64,000 nucleotides of DNA from DAIMZI01 sp036734025 (GCA_036734025.1 DAIMZI010000004.1:102412-166411), one strand, 5' to 3'. Positions 24,736 to 34,126 are shown, counted from the stretch's first letter. Notes: generated by a model from the sequence alone, not told the origin. Numbers and translations are program-made.

Positions 24736-26577
24736 ATGGACAAGACCACTAACGGACATGCGGCCAGCGCTCCGGGCGTCAACGGCCGAGCCTACCCGTT
24801 CAACGACCACACCTATGATGTCGTTGTTGTCGGCGCCGGCGGAGCGGGCCTGCGCGCCACGCTCGGTTGTGCCGAAGCCGGACTGAAGACCGCCTGCGTG
24901 ACCAAGGTATTCCCCACCCGCTCGCACACTGTCGCCGCCCAGGGCGGCATCGCCGCTTCGCTCGGCAACATGGGGCCCGACGACTGGCGCTGGCACATGT
25001 TCGATACCGTCAAGGGCTCGGACTGGCTGGGCGATCAGGACGCGATCGAATATCTGTGCCGCCACGCACCCGCCGCGGTCTATGAACTGGAACATTACGG
25101 CATGCCGTTCTCGCGCACCGATGACGGGCGCATCTACCAGCGCCCATTCGGCGGCATGACCACCCAGTATGGCGAAGGCCCGCCCGCCCAGCGCACCTGC
25201 GCGGCGGCCGATCGCACTGGCCATGCCATGCTGCACACGCTTTATGGCCAGAGCCTGCGCCACTCCGCTGAGTTCTTCATCGAATATTTCGTTCTCGACC
25301 TGATCATGGATGAAGACGGCGTGTGCCGCGGCGTGGTGGCGCTGTCGCTCGATGATGGCTCGGTTCACCGCATCCGAGCGCACAAGACCATTCTTGCCAC
25401 CGGCGGCTATGGCCGGGCCTATTTCTCCTGCACCAGCGCGCACACCTGCACCGGGGATGGCAACGCCATGGTGCTGCGCGCCGGCTTGCCGCTCCAGGAC
25501 ATGGAGTTCGTGCAATTCCACCCCACCGGCATTTACGGCGCCGGCGTACTCATCACCGAGGGCGCGCGCGGGGAAGGCGGCTACCTGACCAATTCGGAAG
25601 GCGAGCGCTACATGGAGCGTTATGCGCCGCACGCCAAGGATCTGGCCTCACGTGACGTCGTCTCGCGCGCCAGCACCATCGAGATCCGCGAAGGGCGCGG
25701 CGTCGGCCCGAAGAAGGACCATGTCTATCTGCATCTTGAGCATCTCGACCCGGATGTGCTGGCCGAGCGTCTGCCCGGCATCACCGAATCGGCCAAGGTG
25801 TTCTCCAATGTCGATCTGACACGCGAACCCATTCCGGTGATTCCGACGGTGCATTATAATATGGGCGGTATTCCGACGAACTTCCTCGGCGAGGTCCTGT
25901 GCCCGCGCGGGGGCAATTCCGATGCGCCTGTTCCCGGGCTGATGGCGATCGGCGAAGCGGCCTGCGCCTCAGTTCATGGGGCAAACCGGCTCGGCTCGAA
26001 CTCGCTGATCGACCTTGTCGTGTTCGGCCGCGCCGCGGCGATCCATTGTTCCGAGACGATCGAGGCCGGCAGCTCGCACCGCGAGTTGCCCGCAAATGCC
26101 GGCGAGGCCAGCATCGCCCGGCTCGATCATTTCCGCTATGCCGATGGCGGTACGCCGACTTCCGCCCTGCGCCTGCGGATGCAACAGACGATGCAGGAAC
26201 ATTGCGCCGTCTTCCGCACGGCCGAACTGCTCGAAGAGGGCCAGCGCAAGGTTACCGAAATCTGGTCGGGCATGAGCGACATCAAGGTCAGCGACCGCTC
26301 GCTGATCTGGAATACCGACCTCATCGAGACCCTCGAATTCGACAATCTGATCGCCCAATCGGCAGTGACCGTGACCGGGGCGCTCAACCGGCTGGAAAGC
26401 CGCGGCGCGCATGCGCGTGAAGATTATCCCGACCGCAACGATGCGGAGTGGATGAAACACACTCTCGCCTGGGCCGATGTCGAGGAAAAGACCGTGCGGC
26501 TCGATTATCGTCCGGTTCACAGCTTCACGCTGACCAACGATATCAGCTATATCGAACCTAAGGCGCGCGTTTACTGA
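24736..26577 (+). CDS. sdhA: Succinate dehydrogenase flavoprotein subunit
   Basis: This 613-residue catalytic subunit oxidises succinate to fumarate. The dinucleotide fold VVVVGAGGAGLRATLG is near residue 30. The covalent-FAD histidine lies in TRSHTVAAQGGI. The substrate loop has QFHPTGIYGAG and the catalytic arginine region ASRDVVSR. The Cys/Arg/Gly-rich C-terminus is normal. It is full length. A hairpin and a creD gene separate it from sdhB, which is unusual. Confidence 0.97.
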   Translation: MDKTTNGHAASAPGVNGRAYPFNDHTYDVVVVGAGGAGLRATLGCAEAGLKTACVTKVFPTRSHTVAAQGGIAASLGNMGPDDWRWHMFDTVKGSDWLGDQDAIEYLCRHAPAAVYELEHYGMPFSRTDDGRIYQRPFGGMTTQYGEGPPAQRTCAAADRTGHAMLHTLYGQSLRHSAEFFIEYFVLDLIMDEDGVCRGVVALSLDDGSVHRIRAHKTILATGGYGRAYFSCTSAHTCTGDGNAMVLRAGLPLQDMEFVQFHPTGIYGAGVLITEGARGEGGYLTNSEGERYMERYAPHAKDLASRDVVSRASTIEIREGRGVGPKKDHVYLHLEHLDPDVLAERLPGITESAKVFSNVDLTREPIPVIPTVHYNMGGIPTNFLGEVLCPRGGNSDAPVPGLMAIGEAACASVHGANRLGSNSLIDLVVFGRAAAIHCSETIEAGSSHRELPANAGEASIARLDHFRYADGGTPTSALRLRMQQTMQEHCAVFRTAELLEEGQRKVTEIWSGMSDIKVSDRSLIWNTDLIETLEFDNLIAQSAVTVTGALNRLESRGAHAREDYPDRNDAEWMKHTLAWADVEEKTVRLDYRPVHSFTLTNDISYIEPKARVY

Positions 26578-26631
26578 ACCGGCATGTCCATGCGCCTTCA
26601 TTTAGCCCCTGATGGCTGACAAAAGCTCATC

Positions 26632-26656
26632 GCGAGGCGCCAGACAAGCGCCTCGC
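26632..26656 (+). promoter_or_regulatory. Perfect 9-bp hairpin between sdhA and creD
   Basis: GCGAGGCGC and GCGCCTCGC pair fully around a seven-base loop, 55 bases after the sdhA stop codon. There is no T-tract. It could attenuate read-through, protect the upstream sdhCDA mRNA or mark a processing site, and so set a different level for creD-sdhB. Confidence 0.55.
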
Positions 26657-26685
26657 CTGGTCATAGGGTGCGAGGGGATGGCGAG

Positions 26686-28146
26686 ATGGCTACGACATTT
26701 GCCGATATCTGGAGCCGTGTGGCGCGCAGCCCTGGGTTCAAGTTCTTTCTCGTCTGCCTGCTTGTCCTGCTGGTCACCATACCGCTGCTGATCGTCTGGG
26801 CCGTCGTCTCCGACCGCTCCCAGCGCGCCGACAGTGTCCAGCGCGAGATAGCCTCGATCTGGGGCGGCCCCCAGGACGTGCTCGGCCCCTATCTGGTCGT
26901 GCCCTACACGGTACTCATTGAAACCACCACCGGCGACCAGACCAGTTCGCGCTTTGAAGAGCGCCGTGCGATATTCCTGCCCGAAGCGCTCGATGTCAGT
27001 GGCGACGCGACCAGCGAGGTCCGGCGGCGCTCGATCTATGACGTGACCGTCTATACTGCGGAACTGAACATTTCCGGCCGCTTTGCCAGCCCCGACATCC
27101 GCAAGGTCGATCCCGACGCGCGCGAGGTACGCTGGAATGATGCGATCATCATGCTGGGCATCAGCGATGTGTCGGGGCTCAAACAGTCATCGGGCCTTCG
27201 GCTGGCCGGCGCGCCGCGCCCGCTCGAACCCAGCCTGGGCCTGCCGCCCAGCGCCGGCACTGGCGTGCAGCCGCGCTTTCCCGCCGAACCCATCTTCTTT
27301 GAGCCCAGCATCGGCATCGTCAATCAAAACCTGAGCGGCATCCACGCGCGCCTTTACGACACCGGCGCGCAGGTGAGCGAGACGCCTGGCGCATTTGACT
27401 TCGACCTCTCGCTCAGCTTTGCCGGCTCATCGAAGCTGACCTTTTCCCCGGTTGCGCGCGAGACCAGCGTCAGCCTGCGCTCCGACTGGCCGCACCCCAG
27501 TTTCACCGGCTCTTTCCTTCCCGACGAGCGCGAGATCACTGCCGAAGGCTTTTCCGCGCGCTGGCAGATCCCCCATCTGGCGCGCAGCGTACCGCAGGAG
27601 TGGACCCTGGCGCCCCAGCAGTTCAATCTCGACCCGTTCGGCGGCGCCAAGCTGGGCGTTAATTTCTTCGTTCCCGTGGATTATTACAATCTTGTGGACC
27701 GCGCCGCGAAATACGGGATCATGTTCGTGGCCGTGGCGTTTGGTGCGGTGTTCCTGCTGGAGATGCTTGCGGGCACCCGCGTTCATGCGGTCCAGTATAT
27801 TTTCGTCGGCCTGGCCATGGTGTTCTTCTACGTGCTGCTGCTGTCGGTCGCGGAGCATTGGGGCTTTCTGGGCGCATATATCCTCTCGGCGGTGGCGACC
27901 GGCGTGCTGATATCGACCTATGTCGCCATGGCCATGGGGAGTGCGGCGAAAGGCATCATCATGATGCTCGTTTTCCTGTTTCTTTACGGCCTGCTTTACC
28001 TCATCCTGCAGCTTGAGGATTACGCGTTGCTGGCTGGTGCGATTGCCGGCTTCATATTGCTGGCGGCGGCGATGTTCGCGACATTGCGCATAGACTGGTC
28101 CGGCGATGATAGCGGCCTGGGGCTGCGAACCCAAACCGAGGCATAG
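26686..28146 (+). CDS. creD: CreD-family inner membrane protein
   Basis: This 486-residue protein matches CreD (cell envelope integrity/inner membrane protein). It has one N-terminal membrane helix (FFLVCLLVLLVTIPLLIVWA), a large periplasmic beta-rich domain (about 60-340), the conserved FFVPVDYYNLVDRAAKYGI hinge and then five or six membrane helices. In enterobacteria CreD belongs to the CreBC regulon and affects envelope properties; its molecular role is unclear. No creBC is present. The ATG at 26686 has AGGGG upstream. It ends only five bases before sdhB, so sdhB expression depends on this junction. Confidence 0.9.
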   Translation: MATTFADIWSRVARSPGFKFFLVCLLVLLVTIPLLIVWAVVSDRSQRADSVQREIASIWGGPQDVLGPYLVVPYTVLIETTTGDQTSSRFEERRAIFLPEALDVSGDATSEVRRRSIYDVTVYTAELNISGRFASPDIRKVDPDAREVRWNDAIIMLGISDVSGLKQSSGLRLAGAPRPLEPSLGLPPSAGTGVQPRFPAEPIFFEPSIGIVNQNLSGIHARLYDTGAQVSETPGAFDFDLSLSFAGSSKLTFSPVARETSVSLRSDWPHPSFTGSFLPDEREITAEGFSARWQIPHLARSVPQEWTLAPQQFNLDPFGGAKLGVNFFVPVDYYNLVDRAAKYGIMFVAVAFGAVFLLEMLAGTRVHAVQYIFVGLAMVFFYVLLLSVAEHWGFLGAYILSAVATGVLISTYVAMAMGSAAKGIIMMLVFLFLYGLLYLILQLEDYALLAGAIAGFILLAAAMFATLRIDWSGDDSGLGLRTQTEA

Positions 28147-28151
28147 AATTC

Positions 28152-28937
28152 ATGGTACAGCTCACGCTTCCGAAGAATTCCACGATCAGTGAAGGCCGCA
28201 GCTGGAACAAGCCGTCTAACGGCGCGGCCAAGGCGATGAAACCGTTTCGCGTCTATCGCTGGAGCCCCGATGACGGGGAGAACCCACGCATGGACACCTA
28301 TTATGTCGACACCGCCGATTGCGGGCCGATGGTTCTGGACGCACTCATCAAGATCAAGAACGAGATCGACCCGACACTGACCTTTCGCCGATCCTGCCGC
28401 GAGGGCATCTGCGGGTCGTGTGCCATGAACATCGACGGTACGAACACGCTGGCCTGCACGAAGGCGACAGCCGATGTCAGCGGCGCCGTGTCGGTCTATC
28501 CGCTGCCGCACATGAGCGTCGTCAAGGACCTCGTTCCCGATCTCACTCACTTCTATGCGCAGCACCGCATGATCCAGCCGTGGCTCGAGACGACATCGAC
28601 CAAGCCGGAAAAGGAATGGCGTCAGAGCCGCGAGGACCGCGCCAAGCTCGATGGGCTTTATGAATGCATCATGTGCGCCTGCTGCTCCACCTCATGCCCC
28701 AGCTACTGGTGGAATTCGGACCGCTATCTCGGTCCGGCCGTGCTGTTGCAGGCGCATCGCTGGGTCGTGGACAGTCGCGATGAGGCCACGGGTGAACGGC
28801 TCGATCAGCTTGAAGACCCGTTCCGGCTTTATCGTTGTCACACGATCATGAACTGCACGCAGGCGTGCCCGAAGGGCCTCAATCCGGCCAAGGCCATTGC
28901 CGAAACCAAGAAGATGATGGTCGAACGCCGCGGGTGA
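28152..28937 (+). CDS. sdhB: Succinate dehydrogenase iron-sulfur subunit
   Basis: This 261-residue subunit passes electrons from SdhA to quinone. The [2Fe-2S] ligands are in CREGICGSCAMNIDG with a later TLAC. The [4Fe-4S] ligands are in CIMCACCSTSCP and the [3Fe-4S] ligands in CHTIMNCTQACPKG. The length is typical. It is the last gene of the operon and lies downstream of creD, not directly after sdhA. Confidence 0.96.
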   Translation: MVQLTLPKNSTISEGRSWNKPSNGAAKAMKPFRVYRWSPDDGENPRMDTYYVDTADCGPMVLDALIKIKNEIDPTLTFRRSCREGICGSCAMNIDGTNTLACTKATADVSGAVSVYPLPHMSVVKDLVPDLTHFYAQHRMIQPWLETTSTKPEKEWRQSREDRAKLDGLYECIMCACCSTSCPSYWWNSDRYLGPAVLLQAHRWVVDSRDEATGERLDQLEDPFRLYRCHTIMNCTQACPKGLNPAKAIAETKKMMVERRG

Positions 28938-29008
28938 CGAGCAATGGCTGCGCCGAGGCGCGTGCCATTATCCGGCAAAGACGAAGCCAAGCTTCAACTG
29001 CTGCTGCT

Positions 29009-30700
29009 TCAGGGCTGAAGCAGGCGTCGGGCGATGACCTGCGCCTGAATTTCGGCGGCACCTTCAAAAATGTTCAGAATGCGGGCGTCGCACAGCACGC
29101 GGCTGATCGGATATTCCAGGGCAAAGCCGTTGCCGCCATGGATTTGCAGCGCGCTGTCGGCCGCCGCCCAGGCCACACGCGCCGATAGCAGCTTGGCCAT
29201 GCCCGCCTCGACATCGCAGCGCCGATCCTGATCCTTTTCGCGCGCGGCGAAATAGGTCAGCCCGCGTGCGGCATGAATTTCCGCCGCCATCATCGCCAGC
29301 TTGTCGGCAACGCGCGGGAACGCGATGATCGGCTTGCCGAACTGCTCGCGCTCGCGTGCATAGCGCAAGCCAAGCTCAAGCGCGTTCTGCGCAACGCCCA
29401 CAGCGCGCGCCGCGGTCTGGATGCGCGCCGCTTCGAACGTCGCCATGAGCTGCTTGAAGCCCTGCCCTTCGACCCCGCCCAGCAGGTTTTCCGCCGGCAC
29501 CTCGAAGCCATCGAGCGAAATGTCATATTCCTTCATGCCGCGATAGCCCAGCACCTCGATCTCGCCACCGCTCATGCCGGGCGCCGGGAACGGGTCAGCG
29601 TCGGTCCCGCGCGGCTTCTCGGCGAGGAACATCGACAGCCCCTTGTAGCCCGGCTCGTTCGGATCGGTACGCGCAAGGATGGTCATCATGTCCGCACGCA
29701 CGGGATGGGTGATCCAGGTCTTCTGGCCGGTGAGCCGGTAGATGTCGCCGTCGCGCACTGCCCTTGTCTTGAGGGAAGCCAGGTCGGAACCGACATTGGG
29801 CTCGGTAAAGACAGCGGTCGGCAGGATCTCGCCGCTGGCGATCCCGGGCAGCCACTTCTCTTTTTGCGCCTGCGTGCCGCCAAGCAGAATGAGTTCAGCC
29901 GCGATCTCCGAGCGCGTGCCGAGCGAGCCAACCCCGATATAGCCGCGCGACAGTTCCTCGGAAACCAGACACATGGCTTCCTTGCCGAGGCCCATACCGC
30001 CGAATGCCTCGGGAATGGTCAGGCCGAAAACGCCCAACTCGCTCATCTGGGAGATGATTTCGAGCGGGATGTAGTCATTCGCCAGATGCCACTCATGCGC
30101 GTGGGGGACGACTTCGGCATCGCTGAAGCGGCGGATTTCGTCGCGCATGGCCTCGTAGGTTTCATCAAGACCGCTATCGCCGAAGGTGGCCGCGCCTTCG
30201 CGTTCGCCCATCAGCGCCACCAGCCGGGCACGCACGCGCGGCGTATTACCCTCGCCAATGAGCTGGCGGACCGGGGGGGCCATGCAGGCTTCGAGATCAG
30301 CCGCGGCGACACCAAGCGCGGCAGGGCGGATGATCTCGCTCTGGCTGATCGGGATACCGCCGAAAAGCTGGCTCAGATATTCAGCAAAGACAATCTGCGT
30401 GAGCAGCGCGTCGATTTCCTCAAAGCGCCCCTGCTCAAGCCCGCGTGCCGCCTGACCACGAAGCTGAACCAGCGCCTGCTCGTAAGTCGCCATCCAGGCG
30501 AGCCCATGAGTGATGTGCTGTTCACGCTCCATTGCGCCCATGTCCAGCGCGCCGTCGCGCATGACGGCTTGCAGCACCGCCTGACGGACCAGACCGTTCA
30601 GCCTCGCGACATGCTCGAGCGCGCCGTCCATCAGCGCCGGCAGATCATGAAGGACGACCCCGGTGGCTTGCGCTCTCGGCTGCGTCGCGGCGATGGTCAT
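29009..30700 (-). CDS. mcd: Methylsuccinyl-CoA dehydrogenase (acyl-CoA dehydrogenase family)
   Basis: This 563-residue flavoprotein has an N-terminal extension of about 160 residues before the acyl-CoA dehydrogenase core. That fits methylsuccinyl-CoA dehydrogenase, which oxidises (2S)-methylsuccinyl-CoA to mesaconyl-C1-CoA. Core motifs are VFTEPNVGSDLASLKTRA, KTWITHPVRADMMTILART and IHGGNGFALEYPISRVLCDA. The ATG at 30700 has GGGAG upstream. The gene is in line with the repeat protein and ccr on the same strand, which supports a shared pathway. A general acyl-CoA dehydrogenase is the alternative, but those lack this extension. Confidence 0.88.
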   Translation of the reverse strand: MTIAATQPRAQATGVVLHDLPALMDGALEHVARLNGLVRQAVLQAVMRDGALDMGAMEREQHITHGLAWMATYEQALVQLRGQAARGLEQGRFEEIDALLTQIVFAEYLSQLFGGIPISQSEIIRPAALGVAAADLEACMAPPVRQLIGEGNTPRVRARLVALMGEREGAATFGDSGLDETYEAMRDEIRRFSDAEVVPHAHEWHLANDYIPLEIISQMSELGVFGLTIPEAFGGMGLGKEAMCLVSEELSRGYIGVGSLGTRSEIAAELILLGGTQAQKEKWLPGIASGEILPTAVFTEPNVGSDLASLKTRAVRDGDIYRLTGQKTWITHPVRADMMTILARTDPNEPGYKGLSMFLAEKPRGTDADPFPAPGMSGGEIEVLGYRGMKEYDISLDGFEVPAENLLGGVEGQGFKQLMATFEAARIQTAARAVGVAQNALELGLRYAREREQFGKPIIAFPRVADKLAMMAAEIHAARGLTYFAAREKDQDRRCDVEAGMAKLLSARVAWAAADSALQIHGGNGFALEYPISRVLCDARILNIFEGAAEIQAQVIARRLLQP

Positions 30701-30835
30701 GTCGTGGCTCCCAGCTTGTTCACTCCACTTTTCAGAATACACGTTTGCGCGCCAATGCCCAATCTCGGGCTTACGGCTGTGTCAAGGTGACGCCACCGCG
30801 CGCGACCACAACCGAGCAGCATTGCGCATGCGGGA

Positions 30836-31999
30836 TCAGGATTTCTTACCAAGCAGGGCGCGGAAGAAACGGGTGACGGCGCTGGTCTGCTGGGCGCTGT
30901 CTTGTGCTGATCTATCCTCAGCTTCTCGCTGCGTTTCGGCTTTCGTGGCAAACATATGCTCCAGCGAGGCATTTTCGTGCGCCGCGTCTGCGGTCGGGCT
31001 TGTCGGGCTAGCCACCTCGACCGCCTCTTGCACGCTGTCGGCGGCGTCTTCCGCCTCCTGGCGCACATCAACCATGGCACTGACGGCCTGTGCTTCGACG
31101 GAGGCGGCGAATTCACGCGCGCTTTCACTATATTTCTCTGCTGCCGATGCCGCCCATGCCTGCGCCGACTGCGCGCCCTCGCGCACGTCGCTCGCCGCCT
31201 GCTCGCCAGCTTCCTGAATGTCGTGCGCGGCGTCTGCTGTCGCCTGGCGCGCATCATCCACGGCGCTGCCCGCCTGCGCTTCAACCGAAGCGGCGAATTC
31301 GCGCGCGCTCGCGCCGGTTTTCTCGGCTACCGATGCCGCCCATGCCTGCGCCGACTGTGCGCCCTCGCGCGCGTCGCTCGCCGCCCTTTCCGCCATCTCC
31401 TGCGCGCTCTGCGTCGCCTGGCCCATCAGTCCCTGCGCCGATTCAGACACCCGCGCCATGGTGTCTTTCGCGGCCTGCGCGGCCTGACCCATGGTGTCGC
31501 GTGCGCTTTCAGCGGCATGGCTCGCAACCTCCTGCGCACTATCCAACGCACCGCCGGCCTTTGCTTCGACAGAGGCCGCAAATTCGCGTGCGCTCTCGCT
31601 GGCTTTTTCCGATACGGATGCCGCCCATGCCTGTGCCGTCTCGCCGGCGGCCGAAACCCCCAGCGCCGCCTTGCTCGCGCTCATGTAATAGGCATTGCCG
31701 GTCAGCACACCGCCACCGCCGCCGGGTTCGCCCGATGAGGGTTCCGCACCGGCTTGATTGTCGTTGGCCGCACCGCCCAGTCGGTCGCTTAGCGCGTCGA
31801 GCTTATCGGCCACCGCAGCCACCACTGCCTGCTGCTGATCCTGAGGGGCGTGAGCGGCCAGTTCCAGTTCGCCCATGAGTCCGTCCAGTTCGTTGGCAGT
31901 CTGGAAGAAGTCGTTGCCGCTCAGTTCGCTGTCGGCGCGCTGGCGCAGTTCGCGGATCTTGTCAGCCAGTGCCGGGGATACAATCGAACCTTCAGTCAT
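30836..31999 (-). CDS. Ala-rich amphipathic repeat protein (LEA/phasin-like)
   Basis: This 387-residue protein has no signal peptide. Residues 1-110 form a helical start with a Gly-rich linker. Residues 120-330 are Ala/Glu/Ser/Gln-rich, with three copies of AQAWAASxxEKxxxSAREFA beginning at about residues 121, 216 and 278. The tail is RFFRALLGKKS. The pattern predicts long amphipathic helices, as in LEA proteins, apolipoproteins or some phasins. It lies between ccr and mcd on the same strand. A role at polyhydroxyalkanoate granules or membranes is a guess from composition and context. The ATG at 31999 has GAGG upstream. Confidence 0.75.
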   Translation of the reverse strand: MTEGSIVSPALADKIRELRQRADSELSGNDFFQTANELDGLMGELELAAHAPQDQQQAVVAAVADKLDALSDRLGGAANDNQAGAEPSSGEPGGGGGVLTGNAYYMSASKAALGVSAAGETAQAWAASVSEKASESAREFAASVEAKAGGALDSAQEVASHAAESARDTMGQAAQAAKDTMARVSESAQGLMGQATQSAQEMAERAASDAREGAQSAQAWAASVAEKTGASAREFAASVEAQAGSAVDDARQATADAAHDIQEAGEQAASDVREGAQSAQAWAASAAEKYSESAREFAASVEAQAVSAMVDVRQEAEDAADSVQEAVEVASPTSPTADAAHENASLEHMFATKAETQREAEDRSAQDSAQQTSAVTRFFRALLGKKS

Positions 32000-32159
32000 G
32001 ACGGACCTCATGGGAATAAATTGAGATGTGATCGAAATGCCTTCATGGCGCGATCATAATGATATGACACGTCGAGTCGACAGTTTTTGGCCGATTTCCA
32101 GACCCCAGAACGTGAGGCGCCAACGCCAGTCCGATCAGCTTTCGGTCCGCGCCGTGGGC

Positions 32160-33473
32160 TTATCCGTAACGTGCCCTCGACACCTCGATGACATCATCGA
32201 AGGTGCGAAGGCCCGAATGCGGCGCATTCACCAGCACGGCCATATTGCCCGGGCGGTGCTCGTTGCGCCACATGCGCATGTGCGCCTTGGGTATGTCGGT
32301 CCAGGGGAAGACTTCCGACATGCACGGGTCGATGCGGCGCTCGACCACAAGCTGGTTGGCCTGAGCGGCCTGCTTGAGATGAGCGAAATGTGAACCCTGA
32401 ACGCGCTTTTGATGCATCCACAGATAGCGCGCATCCATGGTCAGCTTGTAGCCTGTGGTGCCGGCGCAGATGACCACCATGCCGCCGCGCTTGACCACGA
32501 AGGTGGAAACGGGAAAGGTCGCCTCGCCCGGATGCTCGAAGACGAAATCGACGTTAACGCCCTTGCCGGTGATCTCCCAGATGGCCTTGCCGAACTTGCG
32601 CACTTCCGCGAACCAAGCTTTGTATTCATCGGAGTTGACCTTGGGCAATTCGCCCCAGCAGTCGAAGTCCTTGCGGTTGAGCACACCCTTGGCGCCGAGC
32701 GAGAGCACGAAATCGCGCTTGTCCTCATCGGAAATCACGCCGATCGCATTCGCCCCCGAGGTGGCGCAAAGCTGGATCGCCATCGAGCCGAGTCCGCCGC
32801 TCGCGCCCCAGACCAGCACATTGTGCCCCGGGCGCAGCACATGCGGGCGATGGCCAAATAGCATGCGATAGGCCGTCGCCAGCGTCAGCGTGTAACAGGC
32901 CGACTCCTCCCATGTCAGATGGCGCGGGCGCTGCATCAACTGGCGGTCCTGCACGCGACAGAACTGCGCAAAGGAGCCATCGGGCGATTCATATCCCCAG
33001 ATGCGCTGGCTTGGCGAGAACATCGGGTCGCCGCCATTGCATTCCTCGTCGTCGCCGTCGTCCTGATTGCAGTGGATGACAACCTCGTCGCCGACTTTCC
33101 AGCGCCGCACCTTGGAGCCTACGGCCCAGACGATGCCCGAGGCATCAGAGCCGGCGACATGAAACGGGTTATTGTGGCCATCAAGCGTCGAGATCGGCTC
33201 GCCGAGAGCGGCCCAGACGCCGTTATAGTTCACGCCGGCCGCCATCACGAGCACAAGCACATCGTGGCTGTCGAGTTCCCAGGTTGGGACCACTTCCACC
33301 TGCATCGCCTGATCGGGCGGGCCATGGCGCTCCTTGCGGATCGTCCACGCATACATGTTTTTCGGCACATGGCCCATCGGCGGGATCTCGCCGATTTCGT
33401 AAAGATCCTTGAGCGCCGTACCGGTCTCGTTCGCCCCTTGAGGCCTGTCATCGTGAAAAGCGGGTTGGGACAT
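32160..33473 (-). CDS. ccr: Crotonyl-CoA carboxylase/reductase
   Basis: This 437-residue medium-chain dehydrogenase-fold enzyme reductively carboxylates crotonyl-CoA to ethylmalonyl-CoA with NADPH, the key step of the ethylmalonyl-CoA pathway. Marks include YAWTIRKERHGPP near the N-terminus, GVNYNGVWAALGEP, HVAGSDASGIVWAVG, the nucleotide-binding VLVWGASGGLGSMAIQLC and FEHPGEATFPVSTFV. The full length excludes ordinary quinone or enoyl reductases. The ATG at 33473 has AGGAGA upstream; an in-frame ATG at 33596 adds 41 residues without family support. Upstream DNA carries several TTGC/GCAA elements that could be operators. Confidence 0.95.
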   Translation of the reverse strand: MSQPAFHDDRPQGANETGTALKDLYEIGEIPPMGHVPKNMYAWTIRKERHGPPDQAMQVEVVPTWELDSHDVLVLVMAAGVNYNGVWAALGEPISTLDGHNNPFHVAGSDASGIVWAVGSKVRRWKVGDEVVIHCNQDDGDDEECNGGDPMFSPSQRIWGYESPDGSFAQFCRVQDRQLMQRPRHLTWEESACYTLTLATAYRMLFGHRPHVLRPGHNVLVWGASGGLGSMAIQLCATSGANAIGVISDEDKRDFVLSLGAKGVLNRKDFDCWGELPKVNSDEYKAWFAEVRKFGKAIWEITGKGVNVDFVFEHPGEATFPVSTFVVKRGGMVVICAGTTGYKLTMDARYLWMHQKRVQGSHFAHLKQAAQANQLVVERRIDPCMSEVFPWTDIPKAHMRMWRNEHRPGNMAVLVNAPHSGLRTFDDVIEVSRARYG

Positions 33474-33703
33474 GAAACTCTCCTGAACCGTAGCCTTGTG
33501 CGCCGCCCGGCGCGATCGCGGAGCCGAGCCCCATCCTCGCGCCGAAATCCGTGGAACGAATTCGCCCTGTGTGCCTGTTTTGGCGGCACCCTGCACGCCG
33601 ATGGTTCGTTATCCGCCCGCCAATTGCAAGGCTTTTTTGCAGCGCAGCAATCATCGCAAGCATTACCGCCTCCAGCTTTGCCGGTCAATGTTGCCAAATT
33701 GCG

Positions 33704-34126
33704 CTAGCGAGACGCATAATTGCGTAAAATTGCGTCAAGCTGCCCCCAGAAAAAAGCTTCGTCATGATATCCGGTAATCCGCGCAATTTCCTTGCCATCT
33801 CGCGCCAGCACAAAAGTCGGCGTGTAGACCAGCGGGGCAAACTGCGCAAAGGTCTTGCGGGCGTCAGTGATCTCGATGCGCTCAAGCGGGGCGATCCGGG
33901 CTTCGGCCGTCTTATCGTAGATGCTGCCGACCTCGGCCTCCCAGCGATCGCAATAAGGGCAACCCGGCAGGTGGATCATGTACAGGCGCAGGCCTGAAAA
34001 CTCGGCATGGCCTGGCAAGGGCATCATCAGGGCGAGCAGGCCGATCCCCATCATCAGCAACAATGTGGTCCGGCGCCGCCCTGTCGCCACCCCGGAGCCG
34101 CGCTGTGCCGGCCAAACCATATTCAT
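33704..34126 (-). CDS. Exported thioredoxin-fold protein (SoxS-like)
   Basis: This protein of about 140 residues has a basic N-terminus and a hydrophobic export segment (TLLLMMGIGLLALMMPLPGHA). A small thioredoxin fold follows with the active site CPYC (Cys56, Cys59) and a cis-Pro in YTPTFVL. It resembles SoxS/SoxW-like periplasmic thiol-disulfide proteins. The divergently placed soxYZ strengthens a role in keeping sulfur-carrier cysteines reduced. The start is uncertain: the ATG at 34126 has GGTGAG close by; ATG 34144 is possible. Confidence 0.7.
   Translation of the reverse strand: MNMVWPAQRGSGVATGRRRTTLLLMMGIGLLALMMPLPGHAEFSGLRLYMIHLPGCPYCDRWEAEVGSIYDKTAEARIAPLERIEITDARKTFAQFAPLVYTPTFVLARDGKEIARITGYHDEAFFWGQLDAILRNYASR

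Noticed and set aside
29273..30790. A 505-codon plus-strand frame opposite mcd
   Set aside because: It is the antisense of a well-supported acyl-CoA dehydrogenase, with no ribosome site and no recognisable domain.
30836..31999. Antisense frames of 260 residues rich in Arg/Pro over the repeat protein
   Set aside because: They mirror the internal repeats of the minus-strand gene, which has a ribosome site and sits in a co-directional operon.
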